Shown: positions 1-6,927 of the stretch, one piece after another
Layout: each line of letters opens with the position of its first letter
Numbering within the stretch: the stretch's first letter is position 1
The notes under the pieces: model-generated
The model's database searches: none
What the model was told of the DNA's origin: nothing
The model's input: only the letters and a program-made list of their open reading frames with translations
Program-made: the position numbers and the translations under genes
Assembly: GCA_947458525.1 (NCBI GenBank)
Contig: CANHAG010000010.1
Location: forward strand, 1 to 12,247
DNA from: Rhodospirillaceae bacterium
GTDB lineage: Bacteria > Pseudomonadota > Alphaproteobacteria > Rickettsiales > UBA3002
DNA: 12,247 bases
Reading direction: 5' to 3'

Positions 1-693
1 GGAAATGTGCTGAAAGACTCGCCCGCCGCGGAAGCGGGGCTGCAAAAAGGCGACCGGATTTTAACGCTCGATGGCAGGGAAATGCGCAGGTTTGATGATA
101 TTTCCTCCGCCATGGTCACCAGCATCGGCGCGCCGGTGACACTCGAAGTAAAACGTGGGGACAGGGTATTTTCGCAAGCGATTACCCCGCGCGTGATTGA
201 AGAAACAGACATGCTCGGCAACCCGGTTTCGCGCCCTATCATCGGCATCAGTTCCGAGCAGATTGTCTATCAGAATGTGGGGCTTGCGACTGCCCTTGCC
301 GAGGCGGTGCGCCGCACCTATGGGCTATGCGTGGCGTCACTCAAAGTGCTGGGGCAGATGGTGACTGGCGAACGAAGCGTGGAAGAGCTGAAAGGCCCGG
401 TGGGCATTGCCAAGCTCTCTGGCGACGCCACGCAGCAGGGCGAGACTTTATCAGAAACCGTGCGCACGGTGCTGTGGTTTATTGCGCTGCTTTCGGCCAA
501 TCTTGGGCTTATCAACCTCTTTCCTATCCCTATGCTTGATGGCGGGCATCTTACGTTTTACGCGGTGGAAGCGGTGCGCGGCCGCCCGATGGCGGAGCGG
601 TTTCAGGAATTTGGCTACCGGGTGGGTGTTGTGTTTATCGTGACACTCATGGCCTTCACTCTCTATAACGATCTGCGGCAGTTGATTTTCTAG
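1..693 (+). CDS. rseP: RseP-family site-2 zinc metalloprotease, C-terminal part (5' end outside window)
   Basis: This inner-membrane intramembrane protease cuts membrane-bound regulators such as anti-sigma factors. The reading frame is open from the first base, so the gene is truncated by the window edge; the HExxH zinc site would lie upstream and is not visible. What is visible is a PDZ domain over roughly the first 75 codons (SPAAEAGLQKGDRIL, then DGREM), a linker, and the C-terminal membrane part. That part carries the family signature NLFPIPMLDGG (about 514-546), whose Asp is the third zinc ligand in site-2 proteases. A final hydrophobic segment (VGVVFIVTLMAFTLY) follows. The TAG stop at 691-693 is directly followed by the bamA ATG, the usual rseP-bamA linkage. 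Family assignment is firm; the regulatory substrate in this organism is unknown. Confidence 0.95.
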   Translation, partial: GNVLKDSPAAEAGLQKGDRILTLDGREMRRFDDISSAMVTSIGAPVTLEVKRGDRVFSQAITPRVIEETDMLGNPVSRPIIGISSEQIVYQNVGLATALAEAVRRTYGLCVASLKVLGQMVTGERSVEELKGPVGIAKLSGDATQQGETLSETVRTVLWFIALLSANLGLINLFPIPMLDGGHLTFYAVEAVRGRPMAERFQEFGYRVGVVFIVTLMAFTLYNDLRQLIF

Positions 694-2979
694 ATGCGTC
701 ACTCACCCACCAGTATCTTCACGCACAGGCTCTTGACTGCCCTGCCGGTTATGCTTGCGCTTATCTTCAGTACTGCTGCCGCACTGGCGCAGGAAGTTGA
801 GGCCATTAAGGTAGAGGGCAATCAGCGAATTGAGGCCTCCACGATTGAGACTTATCTCGGGCTGGAACGCGGCAGTGATGCCTCGGCTTACGACCTCGAT
901 CTGGCCTTCAAACGGCTTTACGATACGGGGTTTTTCTCCGATATCCGCCTCACGCGCGAGGGTGGCACGGTAATCGTCAACGTGACGGAAAACCCGAGCA
1001 TCAACCGCGTGGTGTTTGAGGGCAATGACCGCATCAGCACCGAAGATCTCGAGAAAGAAATCACCCTGAGGGCGCGCTCCATCTATAGCCGCACCCGGGT
1101 GCAGCAGGATTTGAAGCGCCTGCTGGATGTGTATCGGCGTAACGGGCGCTACTCGGCGGAAATCACCCCGAAGATTATTCCGCTCGAGCAGAACCGGGTT
1201 GATCTCGTCTATGAAATCAACGAGGGGCCTGAGGCAACCATCCGCAAAATCACCTTCATCGGCAATGAGGCATTCTCCTCGTCGCAGCTTGAAACCGTGA
1301 TCACTTCGGAAACTACCACCTGGTATAAATTCTTAAGCGATAACGATAAATACGACCCTGACCGGCTGCTGTTTGATCAGGAAGTGCTGCGGCGCTTTTA
1401 TTTCGAAAATGGCTTTGCCGATTTCAAGGTAGTATCCGCCATTGCCGAGCTTTCACCCACCCGCGATGCGTTTTATGTCACCTTCACGGTCGAGGAAGGG
1501 CCAGTTTACCGCTTCGGAAAAATTGATACCTCCACTACTCTCGATGAAAAAAAGGTCGGTAATCTCAAGGAATTCATCACGACCAGAACCGGAGAAATCT
1601 ATAACGCCACTGAGATTGAGGCGAGTATTGACGCCATGGTTGCAGCGCTTGGGGATAAAGGATTTGCGTTTGTGGATATTGATCCCGTCAGCAACCGTGA
1701 CATTAAGGAAAAAACCATTGACCTCACCTATAAAATTTCCGAAGGGCCGCGGGTTTATGTGGATCGCATCACTATTTTCGGCAACGTGCGCACGCTTGAT
1801 GAAGTGATCCGCCGCGAATTTCAATTGAGCGAGGGAGATGCCTACAGCACCAGCAAGCTCAAGCGCAGCGAAGAACGGCTTAACCGGCTGGGATATTTCG
1901 AAAAAGTAGTGGTGCAGAATACGCCCGGTGATGCACCGGATAAAACCAATATCGATGTGGAGGTGCAGGAAAAATCGACCGGCGAAGTCACGTTCGGTGC
2001 CGGATTCTCAACCGCGGATGGCGCGCTGCTTGATGCCGGCATTAAGGAACGCAACTTCCTTGGGCGTGGGCAGGAAGTTACCTTGCGCGGATTGCTGGCG
2101 CAGGAACGCTCGCAAATACAGCTCGGCTTTACCGAGCCTTACTTCCTTGACCGCGACCTTGCCGCCGGGTTCGACCTTTACTACACCACCCAGAACCTGC
2201 AGGATCAGGCTTCCTTCAACCGCGATGCCGCCGGGGTGATTCTGCGTGCCGGCTTTGCATTGAGCGAAGACTGGCGCTATCAGGCGCGTTACAGCCTTGA
2301 GAGCAGTGATATCACCAATGTGCGAGAGGATGCTTCGGTTTTCGTTAAAGAACAGGCGGGCAAAAACCTTACCTCGGCCATTGGCCAGTCATTTTTCTAT
2401 GACAAGCGCGATAATCCGCGCAACCCCACCTCCGGTGCGTATGCGCGCATCAATCAGGATCTGGCAGGGCTTGGGGGAGATGACCGCTTCATCCGCAACG
2501 AGTTGCTCTCATCTTATTACTATCCTTTCGCCAAAAAATGGATCGGCGGCGCCACGTTCAGCGGTGGGAATATCACCGGACTTGGGGAGGATGTGCCTAT
2601 CAGCCAGCGCTATTTCATCGGCGGCCAGCAGTTCCACGGCTTCCAGACCGCAGGCATCGGCCCGCGCGACCTTTCCACCGACGACGCGCTGGGCGCGAAT
2701 AATTACTATATCGCCACGGGTGAGGTGAAATTCCCGGTCGGTCTGCCGGATGATCTTGGTGTCAGTGGCGTGACTTTTCTGGATGTAGGCAGCGCCTGGG
2801 GGATTGATAATAGCGGCTCTACCATTGCCGATAGCGCGTCTTTGCGCGCTGCTGCCGGGTTTGGTGTGGCCTGGGCCTCGCCCTTTGGCCCCATACGGAT
2901 AGATTTCTCTAACGCGTTCCTGAAGGAAGACTATGACCGCACCGAAACCGTACGTTTTGGTTTTGGCACTAGATTTTAA
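694..2979 (+). CDS. bamA: BamA, outer membrane protein assembly factor (Omp85 family)
   Basis: This is the central insertase of the BAM complex, folding beta-barrel proteins into the outer membrane. The 761-aa product has a signal peptide of about 32 residues (cleavage after ALA, before QEVEA). Five POTRA domains follow at about 34-103, 104-180, 181-271, 272-352 and 353-427, each starting with an IxFxGN-like strand. A 16-strand barrel runs from about 430 to the C-terminal Phe (GFGTRF), a proper beta-signal. FFYDKRDNPRNPTSG (about 569-583) is the conserved barrel segment of the family. Odd point: the lid-loop L6 motif, normally (V/F)RGF, reads FHGF with His648 in place of the near-invariant Arg. 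The neighbouring GIGPRD is intact, and the acidic residues expected to contact that Arg appear kept (Glu677, Asp697). The start abuts the rseP stop, implying co-transcription. Length is typical. Confidence 0.97.
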   Translation: MRHSPTSIFTHRLLTALPVMLALIFSTAAALAQEVEAIKVEGNQRIEASTIETYLGLERGSDASAYDLDLAFKRLYDTGFFSDIRLTREGGTVIVNVTENPSINRVVFEGNDRISTEDLEKEITLRARSIYSRTRVQQDLKRLLDVYRRNGRYSAEITPKIIPLEQNRVDLVYEINEGPEATIRKITFIGNEAFSSSQLETVITSETTTWYKFLSDNDKYDPDRLLFDQEVLRRFYFENGFADFKVVSAIAELSPTRDAFYVTFTVEEGPVYRFGKIDTSTTLDEKKVGNLKEFITTRTGEIYNATEIEASIDAMVAALGDKGFAFVDIDPVSNRDIKEKTIDLTYKISEGPRVYVDRITIFGNVRTLDEVIRREFQLSEGDAYSTSKLKRSEERLNRLGYFEKVVVQNTPGDAPDKTNIDVEVQEKSTGEVTFGAGFSTADGALLDAGIKERNFLGRGQEVTLRGLLAQERSQIQLGFTEPYFLDRDLAAGFDLYYTTQNLQDQASFNRDAAGVILRAGFALSEDWRYQARYSLESSDITNVREDASVFVKEQAGKNLTSAIGQSFFYDKRDNPRNPTSGAYARINQDLAGLGGDDRFIRNELLSSYYYPFAKKWIGGATFSGGNITGLGEDVPISQRYFIGGQQFHGFQTAGIGPRDLSTDDALGANNYYIATGEVKFPVGLPDDLGVSGVTFLDVGSAWGIDNSGSTIADSASLRAAAGFGVAWASPFGPIRIDFSNAFLKEDYDRTETVRFGFGTRF

Positions 2980-2989
2980 TACAGGAATC

Positions 2990-3012
2990 GGGCATGGTGC
3001 CCCTCGTTTTTT
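2990..3012 (+). terminator. Possible weak hairpin plus T-run attenuator between bamA and ompH
   Basis: GGGCA (2990-2994), a TGG loop, and TGCCC (2998-3002) form a five-base-pair stem. A TTTTTT run at 3007-3012 follows after a four-base gap. The stem is short and the gap makes this a poor intrinsic terminator. It may cause partial attenuation or mark an RNA processing site between bamA and the more highly expressed chaperone gene. It could equally be chance. Confidence 0.3.
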
Positions 3013-3026
3013 AACCTTTAACCCTA

Positions 3027-3034
3027 AAAAGAGG
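3027..3034 (+). promoter_or_regulatory. Ribosome binding site deciding the ompH start
   Basis: AAAAGAGG lies six bases upstream of the ATG at 3041. It fixes that ATG as the start, although the frame stays open upstream to 2933. Translation from 3041 gives a clean signal peptide, whereas the longer frame would bury it. Confidence 0.75.
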
Positions 3035-3040
3035 TTTTTT

Positions 3041-3571
3041 ATGAAGCAGTTTTTACTATCCCTGCTGGCTGTTTTGGCCATCTCGGTATTCGCCTTGCCC
3101 GCGCAAGCAGAAACAAAGATCGGTATCGTCAATATCCAGAAAATCATGAATGACTCCACCGCGGCCAAATCGGTGCGCGACCAGCTGCAGAACAAGCAGA
3201 AAAGCTTTCAGGCAGAACTCAATGCCAAAGAAAAAGAACTGCTGAAAGAAGATCAGGAACTGGTGAAGCAGCGCGCCAATATGGACAAGGCAGCGTTTGA
3301 GGCAAAAGTGAATGCCTTCCGCGAGAAAGCTGCCAAGGCACAAGGCGATATCCGCACGAAAAAAGCATCGCTTGATCAGGTCTTTTCTGCTGCGCTTGAG
3401 CAGATTCAGACAGCAGTGATTGATATCACCTCGGAAGTGGCCAGAGAAAAGCAGCTTACCCTTGTGATTTCTTCAGCGCAGGTGCTCTATGGCGATCCCT
3501 CGCTCGATATCACCGATGAAGTGCTGAGCCGGCTGAATAAAAAGCTTGGTTCAGTACCGCTGAAATTTTAA
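3041..3571 (+). CDS. ompH: OmpH/Skp-family periplasmic chaperone
   Basis: Skp trimers hold unfolded outer-membrane proteins in the periplasm and deliver them to BAM, the product of the upstream gene. The 176-aa product has a signal peptide (MKQFLLSLLAVLAISVFALPAQA, cleavage after Ala23). The mature N-terminus KIGIVNIQKIMNDS is the typical OmpH core strand. It is followed by a long Lys/Glu/Gln-rich coiled coil at about residues 45-125, the tentacles, and a return to the core strand LTLVISSAQVLYGDPSLDIT. Length and architecture match the family. The start is chosen on a strong ribosome binding site and the signal peptide. The gene lies 61 nt after bamA and 18 nt before lpxD. The symbol skp is equally valid. 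Confidence 0.93.
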   Translation: MKQFLLSLLAVLAISVFALPAQAETKIGIVNIQKIMNDSTAAKSVRDQLQNKQKSFQAELNAKEKELLKEDQELVKQRANMDKAAFEAKVNAFREKAAKAQGDIRTKKASLDQVFSAALEQIQTAVIDITSEVAREKQLTLVISSAQVLYGDPSLDITDEVLSRLNKKLGSVPLKF

Positions 3572-3589
3572 CGTCACAGGCACGCGGTC

Positions 3590-4633
3590 ATGGTCGATGC
3601 ACGGTTTTACGTGAATCGCGGGCCTTTTTCCGCCGGTGCCCTCGCCGAACTGACGGGGGCAGAGCTGGTGCATGGCGCGCCAACGCTAGCGCTGGTTGAT
3701 GTCGCACCGCTGGATGAGGCAGAGCCTGCGCATATCAGCTTTTTTGACAATACCAGATACCGCCCGCAATTTCAGAAAAGCCGCGCGGGCGCATGTTTTG
3801 TCAGACGTAAGTTTGCAGCAGAAGCTCCGCCCGGTATGGCGCTGCTTCTTACCGAAGACCCCTACCGCGCTTATGCGCTTGCCGCGCAGCAATTCTATCC
3901 CGTTGCGCAGAAGCGGGTAGCCACGCAGATTGCACCTTCTGCCGTGATTGATGCAAGCGCAACGCTTGGGGATGGGGTGGTGGTTGCGCCCGGCGTTGTC
4001 ATTGGCGCGCGGGTCACGATCGGCGCGGGCACCCATATCGGCGCCAACAGCGTGATAGGAGACGGCGTGGAGATTGGCGAAGACTGCCAGATTGCCGCCC
4101 TCGTTGGCCTCAGCCACTGTCTGATTGGCCACCGCGTGATTCTGCACCGCGGGGTGCAGATCGGGCAGGACGGGTTCGGGTTCGCACTCGGGCGCGGCGG
4201 ACATGTGAAGGTGCCCCAGCTTGGGCGCGTGCGCGTGGAAGATGATGTGGAAATCGGTGCCAACACGACCATTGACCGCGGCACCGGACCGGATACGGTC
4301 ATCGGTACCGGTAGCAAGATCGACAATCTGGTGCAGATCGGGCATAACGTGCAGGTGGGTGCGCATGCGGTGCTCGTTGCTCTGTGCGGTATTTCCGGTT
4401 CGGTACGGATAGGCAGTGGCGCGATTATCGGCGGGCAGGCAGGCGTGGTGGGGCATATCACGATTGGTGCAGGTGCGCGCATTGCCGCCCAGTCCGGCGT
4501 GGGGCAGGATATTCCCGCCGGTACCAGCTATGGCGGCACACCTGCTGTGCCTATTCGCAACTGGCACCGGCAGAGTTTCACCTTGGCAAAACTCGCCAAA
4601 ACGGATCGAGGCGCTCATGACAACGATGACTGA
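3590..4633 (+). CDS. lpxD: LpxD, UDP-3-O-(3-hydroxyacyl)glucosamine N-acyltransferase
   Basis: LpxD transfers a 3-hydroxyacyl chain from ACP to the 2-amino group of UDP-3-O-acyl-glucosamine, the third step of lipid A synthesis, in the cytoplasm. The 347-aa product has the N-terminal uridine-binding domain (about 1-105, with [10 protein letters not shown]). A left-handed beta-helix of hexapeptide repeats follows (about 113-310: [18 protein letters not shown] and so on), then a C-terminal helical tail. [11 protein letters not shown] carries the expected catalytic His at 252, the counterpart of E. coli His239. GQDGFGFA (192-199) is another conserved LpxD motif. The ribosome binding site before the ATG is weak (AGG about nine bases upstream), so translation may depend on coupling to ompH, 18 nt upstream. 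The last 17 nt overlap fabZ. Confidence 0.96.
   Translation: MVDARFYVNRGPFSAGALAELTGAELVHGAPTLALVDVAPLDEAEPAHISFFDNTRYRPQFQKSRAGACFVRRKFAAEAPPGMALLLTEDPYRAYALAAQQFYPVAQKRVATQIAPSAVIDASATLGDGVVVAPGVVIGARVTIGAGTHIGANSVIGDGVEIGEDCQIAALVGLSHCLIGHRVILHRGVQIGQDGFGFALGRGGHVKVPQLGRVRVEDDVEIGANTTIDRGTGPDTVIGTGSKIDNLVQIGHNVQVGAHAVLVALCGISGSVRIGSGAIIGGQAGVVGHITIGAGARIAAQSGVGQDIPAGTSYGGTPAVPIRNWHRQSFTLAKLAKTDRGAHDNDD
4608..4611 (+). promoter_or_regulatory. Ribosome binding site for fabZ inside lpxD
   Basis: GAGG lies five bases before the ATG at 4617, within the lpxD coding region. It favours this ATG over the in-frame ATG at 4626 and over more upstream in-frame codons. Confidence 0.55.
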
Positions 4634-5102
4634 ATTTTCTACCGACCCCAAGCTTCCCATGCTGGATACGAACGGCATCAAGGAGATGATTCCGCACCGC
4701 TACCCGTTTTTGCTGGTAGACAGAATCGTCAATATCATGCCCGGCCAGCAGGCGGTGGGCATCAAGAATGTCACGAGTAATGAGCCGTTTTTTCCCGGCC
4801 ATTTCCCGAATCACCCGGTCATGCCGGGGGTGCTGATTATCGAATGCATGGCGCAGACTACCGCCGCGCTTGTGGTCTATACGCTGGGCGAGGAAGCCAA
4901 GGGTAAAGTGGTGTATTTTATGAGCGTTGATGAGGCGCGTTTTAGAAAACCCGTAGTACCGGGTGATACGCTGCGTATCTTGTGCAAAGTGTTGCGTAAC
5001 CGCGCGAATGTCTGGAAATTCACCGCCGAAGCGCGGGTGGAAGATACCGTCGTGGCCGAGGCCACCTATGCCGCCATGATCATGAACGAGAAGGGCGCGT
5101 GA
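4617..5102 (+). CDS. fabZ: FabZ, (3R)-hydroxyacyl-ACP dehydratase
   Basis: FabZ removes water from 3-hydroxyacyl-ACP in the fatty acid elongation cycle. It therefore competes with LpxA and LpxD for the same acyl-ACP, which is the known rationale for its place in this cluster. The 161-aa hot-dog-fold protein has [13 protein letters not shown] near the N-terminus and the active-site stretch [21 protein letters not shown]. His62 and Glu76 are the expected catalytic pair, with the same spacing as E. coli His54/Glu68. The N-terminus is slightly longer than the E. coli enzyme. The gene overlaps lpxD by 17 nt, and its TGA stop shares one base with the lpxA ATG, so translational coupling on both sides is likely. 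Confidence 0.96.
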   Translation: MTTMTEFSTDPKLPMLDTNGIKEMIPHRYPFLLVDRIVNIMPGQQAVGIKNVTSNEPFFPGHFPNHPVMPGVLIIECMAQTTAALVVYTLGEEAKGKVVYFMSVDEARFRKPVVPGDTLRILCKVLRNRANVWKFTAEARVEDTVVAEATYAAMIMNEKGA

Positions 5103-5920
5103 TGAGCCTGATTCACCCCAGCGCCCTGATTCACCCGGAAGCCACGCTGGCAGAAGATGTGCGCGTGGGCGCATTCAGCGTCATCGGCCCGAAAGTAAAA
5201 CTCGCCAGAAACGTCACGCTGCATAGCCATGTGGTGGTGGAGGGCGATACCACCATTGGCGAGGGAACAGAAATCTTTCCCTTTGCCGTGATAGGCCACT
5301 GCCCTCAGGATAAAAAATTTCACGGTGAATCTTCCCGTCTCATCATCGGCGCGCACAATAAAATCCGCGAGCATGTGACCATGCATCCGGGCACGGAAGG
5401 CGGCGGTGCCATCACCCGCATCGGCGATCACTGCCTGTTCATGGTTGCTTCTCACGTTGCGCATGACTGCCAGATTGGCGACCATGTCATCCTCGCCAAT
5501 AACGCGACACTTGCCGGCCATGTGGTGGTGGGCAGCGGCGCGATTATCGGCGGGCTTTCGGCCGTGCATCAGTTCGTACGCATTGGCGAGTTCGCGTTTA
5601 TCGGGGGTATGTCGGGCGTGGAGAAAGACGTGATTCCCTACGGCACCGTCAAGGGCGAGCGCGCCTCGCTGGATGGATTGAACCTTGTGGGGCTTAAGCG
5701 CCGCAACGTACCGCGCGAGCAGATCCACGCACTTCGCCGAGCGTTCAGGGAAATTTTTCTGGGTGAGAACGGCACGCTTGCCGAGCGTGCGGCTTCCTTG
5801 AAATCTGACTCTCCGGGCGCAGAAGCTGCCGCGCTGATTGATTTTATTCTTGCAGATACTTCCCGCGCCATCTGCACCCCATCTGCGCGCGATAAACTCA
5901 CCGATCTGGAGGCGGCGTAA
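5102..5920 (+). CDS. lpxA: LpxA, acyl-ACP--UDP-N-acetylglucosamine O-acyltransferase
   Basis: LpxA performs the first committed acylation of lipid A synthesis, adding a 3-hydroxyacyl chain to the 3-OH of UDP-GlcNAc. The 272-aa product is a hexapeptide-repeat beta-helix (about 1-190) plus a C-terminal helical domain (LVGLKRRNVPREQI onward). ASHVAHDCQIGD carries the catalytic His121, the counterpart of E. coli His125, with His118 nearby. The IGGMSG turn keeps Gly169, which aligns with E. coli Gly173, a chain-length determinant. This hints at a long (C14-type) acyl donor, but that is inference. The ATG at 5102 overlaps the fabZ TGA by one base and has a GAGAAGGG site six bases upstream. A GTG one codon earlier is possible but too close to that site. 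No gnnA/gnnB genes are nearby. Confidence 0.96.
   Translation: MSLIHPSALIHPEATLAEDVRVGAFSVIGPKVKLARNVTLHSHVVVEGDTTIGEGTEIFPFAVIGHCPQDKKFHGESSRLIIGAHNKIREHVTMHPGTEGGGAITRIGDHCLFMVASHVAHDCQIGDHVILANNATLAGHVVVGSGAIIGGLSAVHQFVRIGEFAFIGGMSGVEKDVIPYGTVKGERASLDGLNLVGLKRRNVPREQIHALRRAFREIFLGENGTLAERAASLKSDSPGAEAAALIDFILADTSRAICTPSARDKLTDLEAA
5908..5912 (+). promoter_or_regulatory. Ribosome binding site for lpxI inside lpxA
   Basis: GGAGG lies seven bases before the lpxI ATG, which itself shares one base with the lpxA TAA. This is the strongest Shine-Dalgarno match in the lpx part of the cluster. Confidence 0.6.
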
Positions 5921-6777
5921 TGGCACTGGCCGAGCCGCAGTCTGCGCCACTGCCCAAGCTTGGCATCATCGCCGGCATGGGCGAGTTACCGCGCGTGCTG
6001 ATTGAGGCCTGCGAACAATCTGACCGCCCGTTTTACGTGCTCGCGATTGAGGATGCGGCGGAGGAAGAAACCGTCATCCGCGCCCATGGGAATTACAGCT
6101 GGATTCGCCTCGGCGCCATTGGTAAAGCGCTCGATATTCTGGAGCGCGAGGGGGTGAGCGAACTGGTCATGGCCGGGCGGGTGGTGCGCCCGCGTATCAG
6201 CGCGCTTCGGCCAGATCTCAAAGCCACCAAGCTGCTCGCCAAGGTCGGCTCACACCTGTTTTCGGGCGATAATGAACTGCTCAGCGGCATTGTGAAGTTT
6301 CTCGAAGAAGAAGGGTTCCGCGTGGTGGGGGCGGAACATATTGTGAAAGATATTTTAGCGCCCGAAGGGCTTATTGGATCAATTTACCCCGATAAAAAAT
6401 CGCAAGCCGATATAGAATTCGGGGCGCGGATTGCGCGGGCAATTGGCGAGCTGGATGTAGGGCAGGCCGTGATCGTTCAGAACCATCAGGTGCTGGGGGT
6501 GGAAGCGGTGGAGGGGACAGATGCGCTGATTACCCGCGCCAGCCTGCTGAAATCGGAAGAAAAAAGCGGCGTGCTGGTGAAGGTGAAAAAACCGCAGCAG
6601 GAAGGGCGGGTGGATTTACCCACCATCGGGTTACCAACGGTGGAACTGGTCGCCAAATCGGGCTTTGCGGGCATTGCGCTGCAGGCCGGTGCTTCGCTCA
6701 TTCTCAACCGCAGGGAAGTGGCGCGGCGCGCCGATCAGCTGGGTATTTTCATCATCGGCTTCAGCATCCTTGAATAA
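5920..6777 (+). CDS. lpxI: LpxI, UDP-2,3-diacylglucosamine pyrophosphatase (DUF1009 family)
   Basis: LpxI hydrolyses UDP-2,3-diacylglucosamine to 2,3-diacylglucosamine 1-phosphate (lipid X) plus UMP. It replaces the unrelated LpxH in most alphaproteobacteria. The 285-aa product shows the family layout. The N-terminal domain starts LGIIAGMGELP (15-24) and includes the GDNELLSGI segment (116-124). The C-terminal domain has VIVQNHQVLGVEAVEGTD (184-201) and RVDLPTIGLPTVELV (230-244). Asp232 in the latter probably corresponds to the catalytic Asp225 of Caulobacter LpxI; that alignment is from memory. The gene overlaps lpxA by one base. A 150-nt gap with a palindromic repeat separates it from lpxB, which uses its product. 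Assignment is firm. Confidence 0.95.
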   Translation: MALAEPQSAPLPKLGIIAGMGELPRVLIEACEQSDRPFYVLAIEDAAEEETVIRAHGNYSWIRLGAIGKALDILEREGVSELVMAGRVVRPRISALRPDLKATKLLAKVGSHLFSGDNELLSGIVKFLEEEGFRVVGAEHIVKDILAPEGLIGSIYPDKKSQADIEFGARIARAIGELDVGQAVIVQNHQVLGVEAVEGTDALITRASLLKSEEKSGVLVKVKKPQQEGRVDLPTIGLPTVELVAKSGFAGIALQAGASLILNRREVARRADQLGIFIIGFSILE

Positions 6778-6811
6778 TGGTATGCGTGCTTTGAGTCGTC
6801 ACTTTTTATTT

Positions 6812-6898
6812 GTCATTCCCGCGCAGACGGCGATCCAGCAGAAAAAAATCTTGCCCCGCCAACGCGCAACACTCGGTTCCCGCGTATGCGGGAGTGAC
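6812..6898. repeat. Degenerate palindromic repeat (MITE-like) between lpxI and lpxB
   Basis: An 87-bp element fills most of the 150-bp lpxI-lpxB gap. Its ends, GTCATTCCCGC (6812-6822) and GCGGGAGTGAC (6888-6898), are inverted repeats matching at 10 of 11 positions. The right end is itself a hairpin: TCCCGC (6878-6883), loop GTAT, GCGGGA (6888-6893). The left end is a decayed version of the same unit (CCCGC followed by GGCGATCCAG). This resembles the widespread intergenic repeats of the form GTCATTCCCGCG...GCGGGAATCCAG in proteobacterial genomes, recognised from memory. It contains no gene and I see no target-site duplication. In RNA it would fold into hairpins and could act as a processing site or weak stop. 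Confidence 0.7.
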
Positions 6899-6927
6899 TT
6901 GGGGTGGGCTGGTGCCAGGGTCTTACC

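Noticed and set aside
2957..2985. Promoter before ompH (TTGGTT with a TACAGG-like -10)
   Set aside because: Matches to consensus are poor and the boxes fall inside the bamA end; not enough to call.
2933..3040. N-terminal extension of ompH back to an ATG inside bamA
   Set aside because: It would put 36 residues before an obvious signal peptide; the ATG at 3041 has a good ribosome binding site.
2509..3195. Minus-strand open frame spanning the bamA 3' end, the gap and ompH
   Set aside because: It crosses two firm plus-strand genes and their intergenic gap and has no recognisable sequence.
3686..4681. Long minus-strand open frame (331 aa) opposite lpxD
   Set aside because: It mirrors lpxD codons, is rich in His/Arg/Pro typical of antisense frames, has no recognisable motif, and lpxD is certain.
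5066..5950. Long minus-strand open frame (294 aa) opposite lpxA
   Set aside because: It covers exactly the lpxA coding region with antisense-type composition (many His, Ala, Arg); no domain or ribosome binding site supports it.
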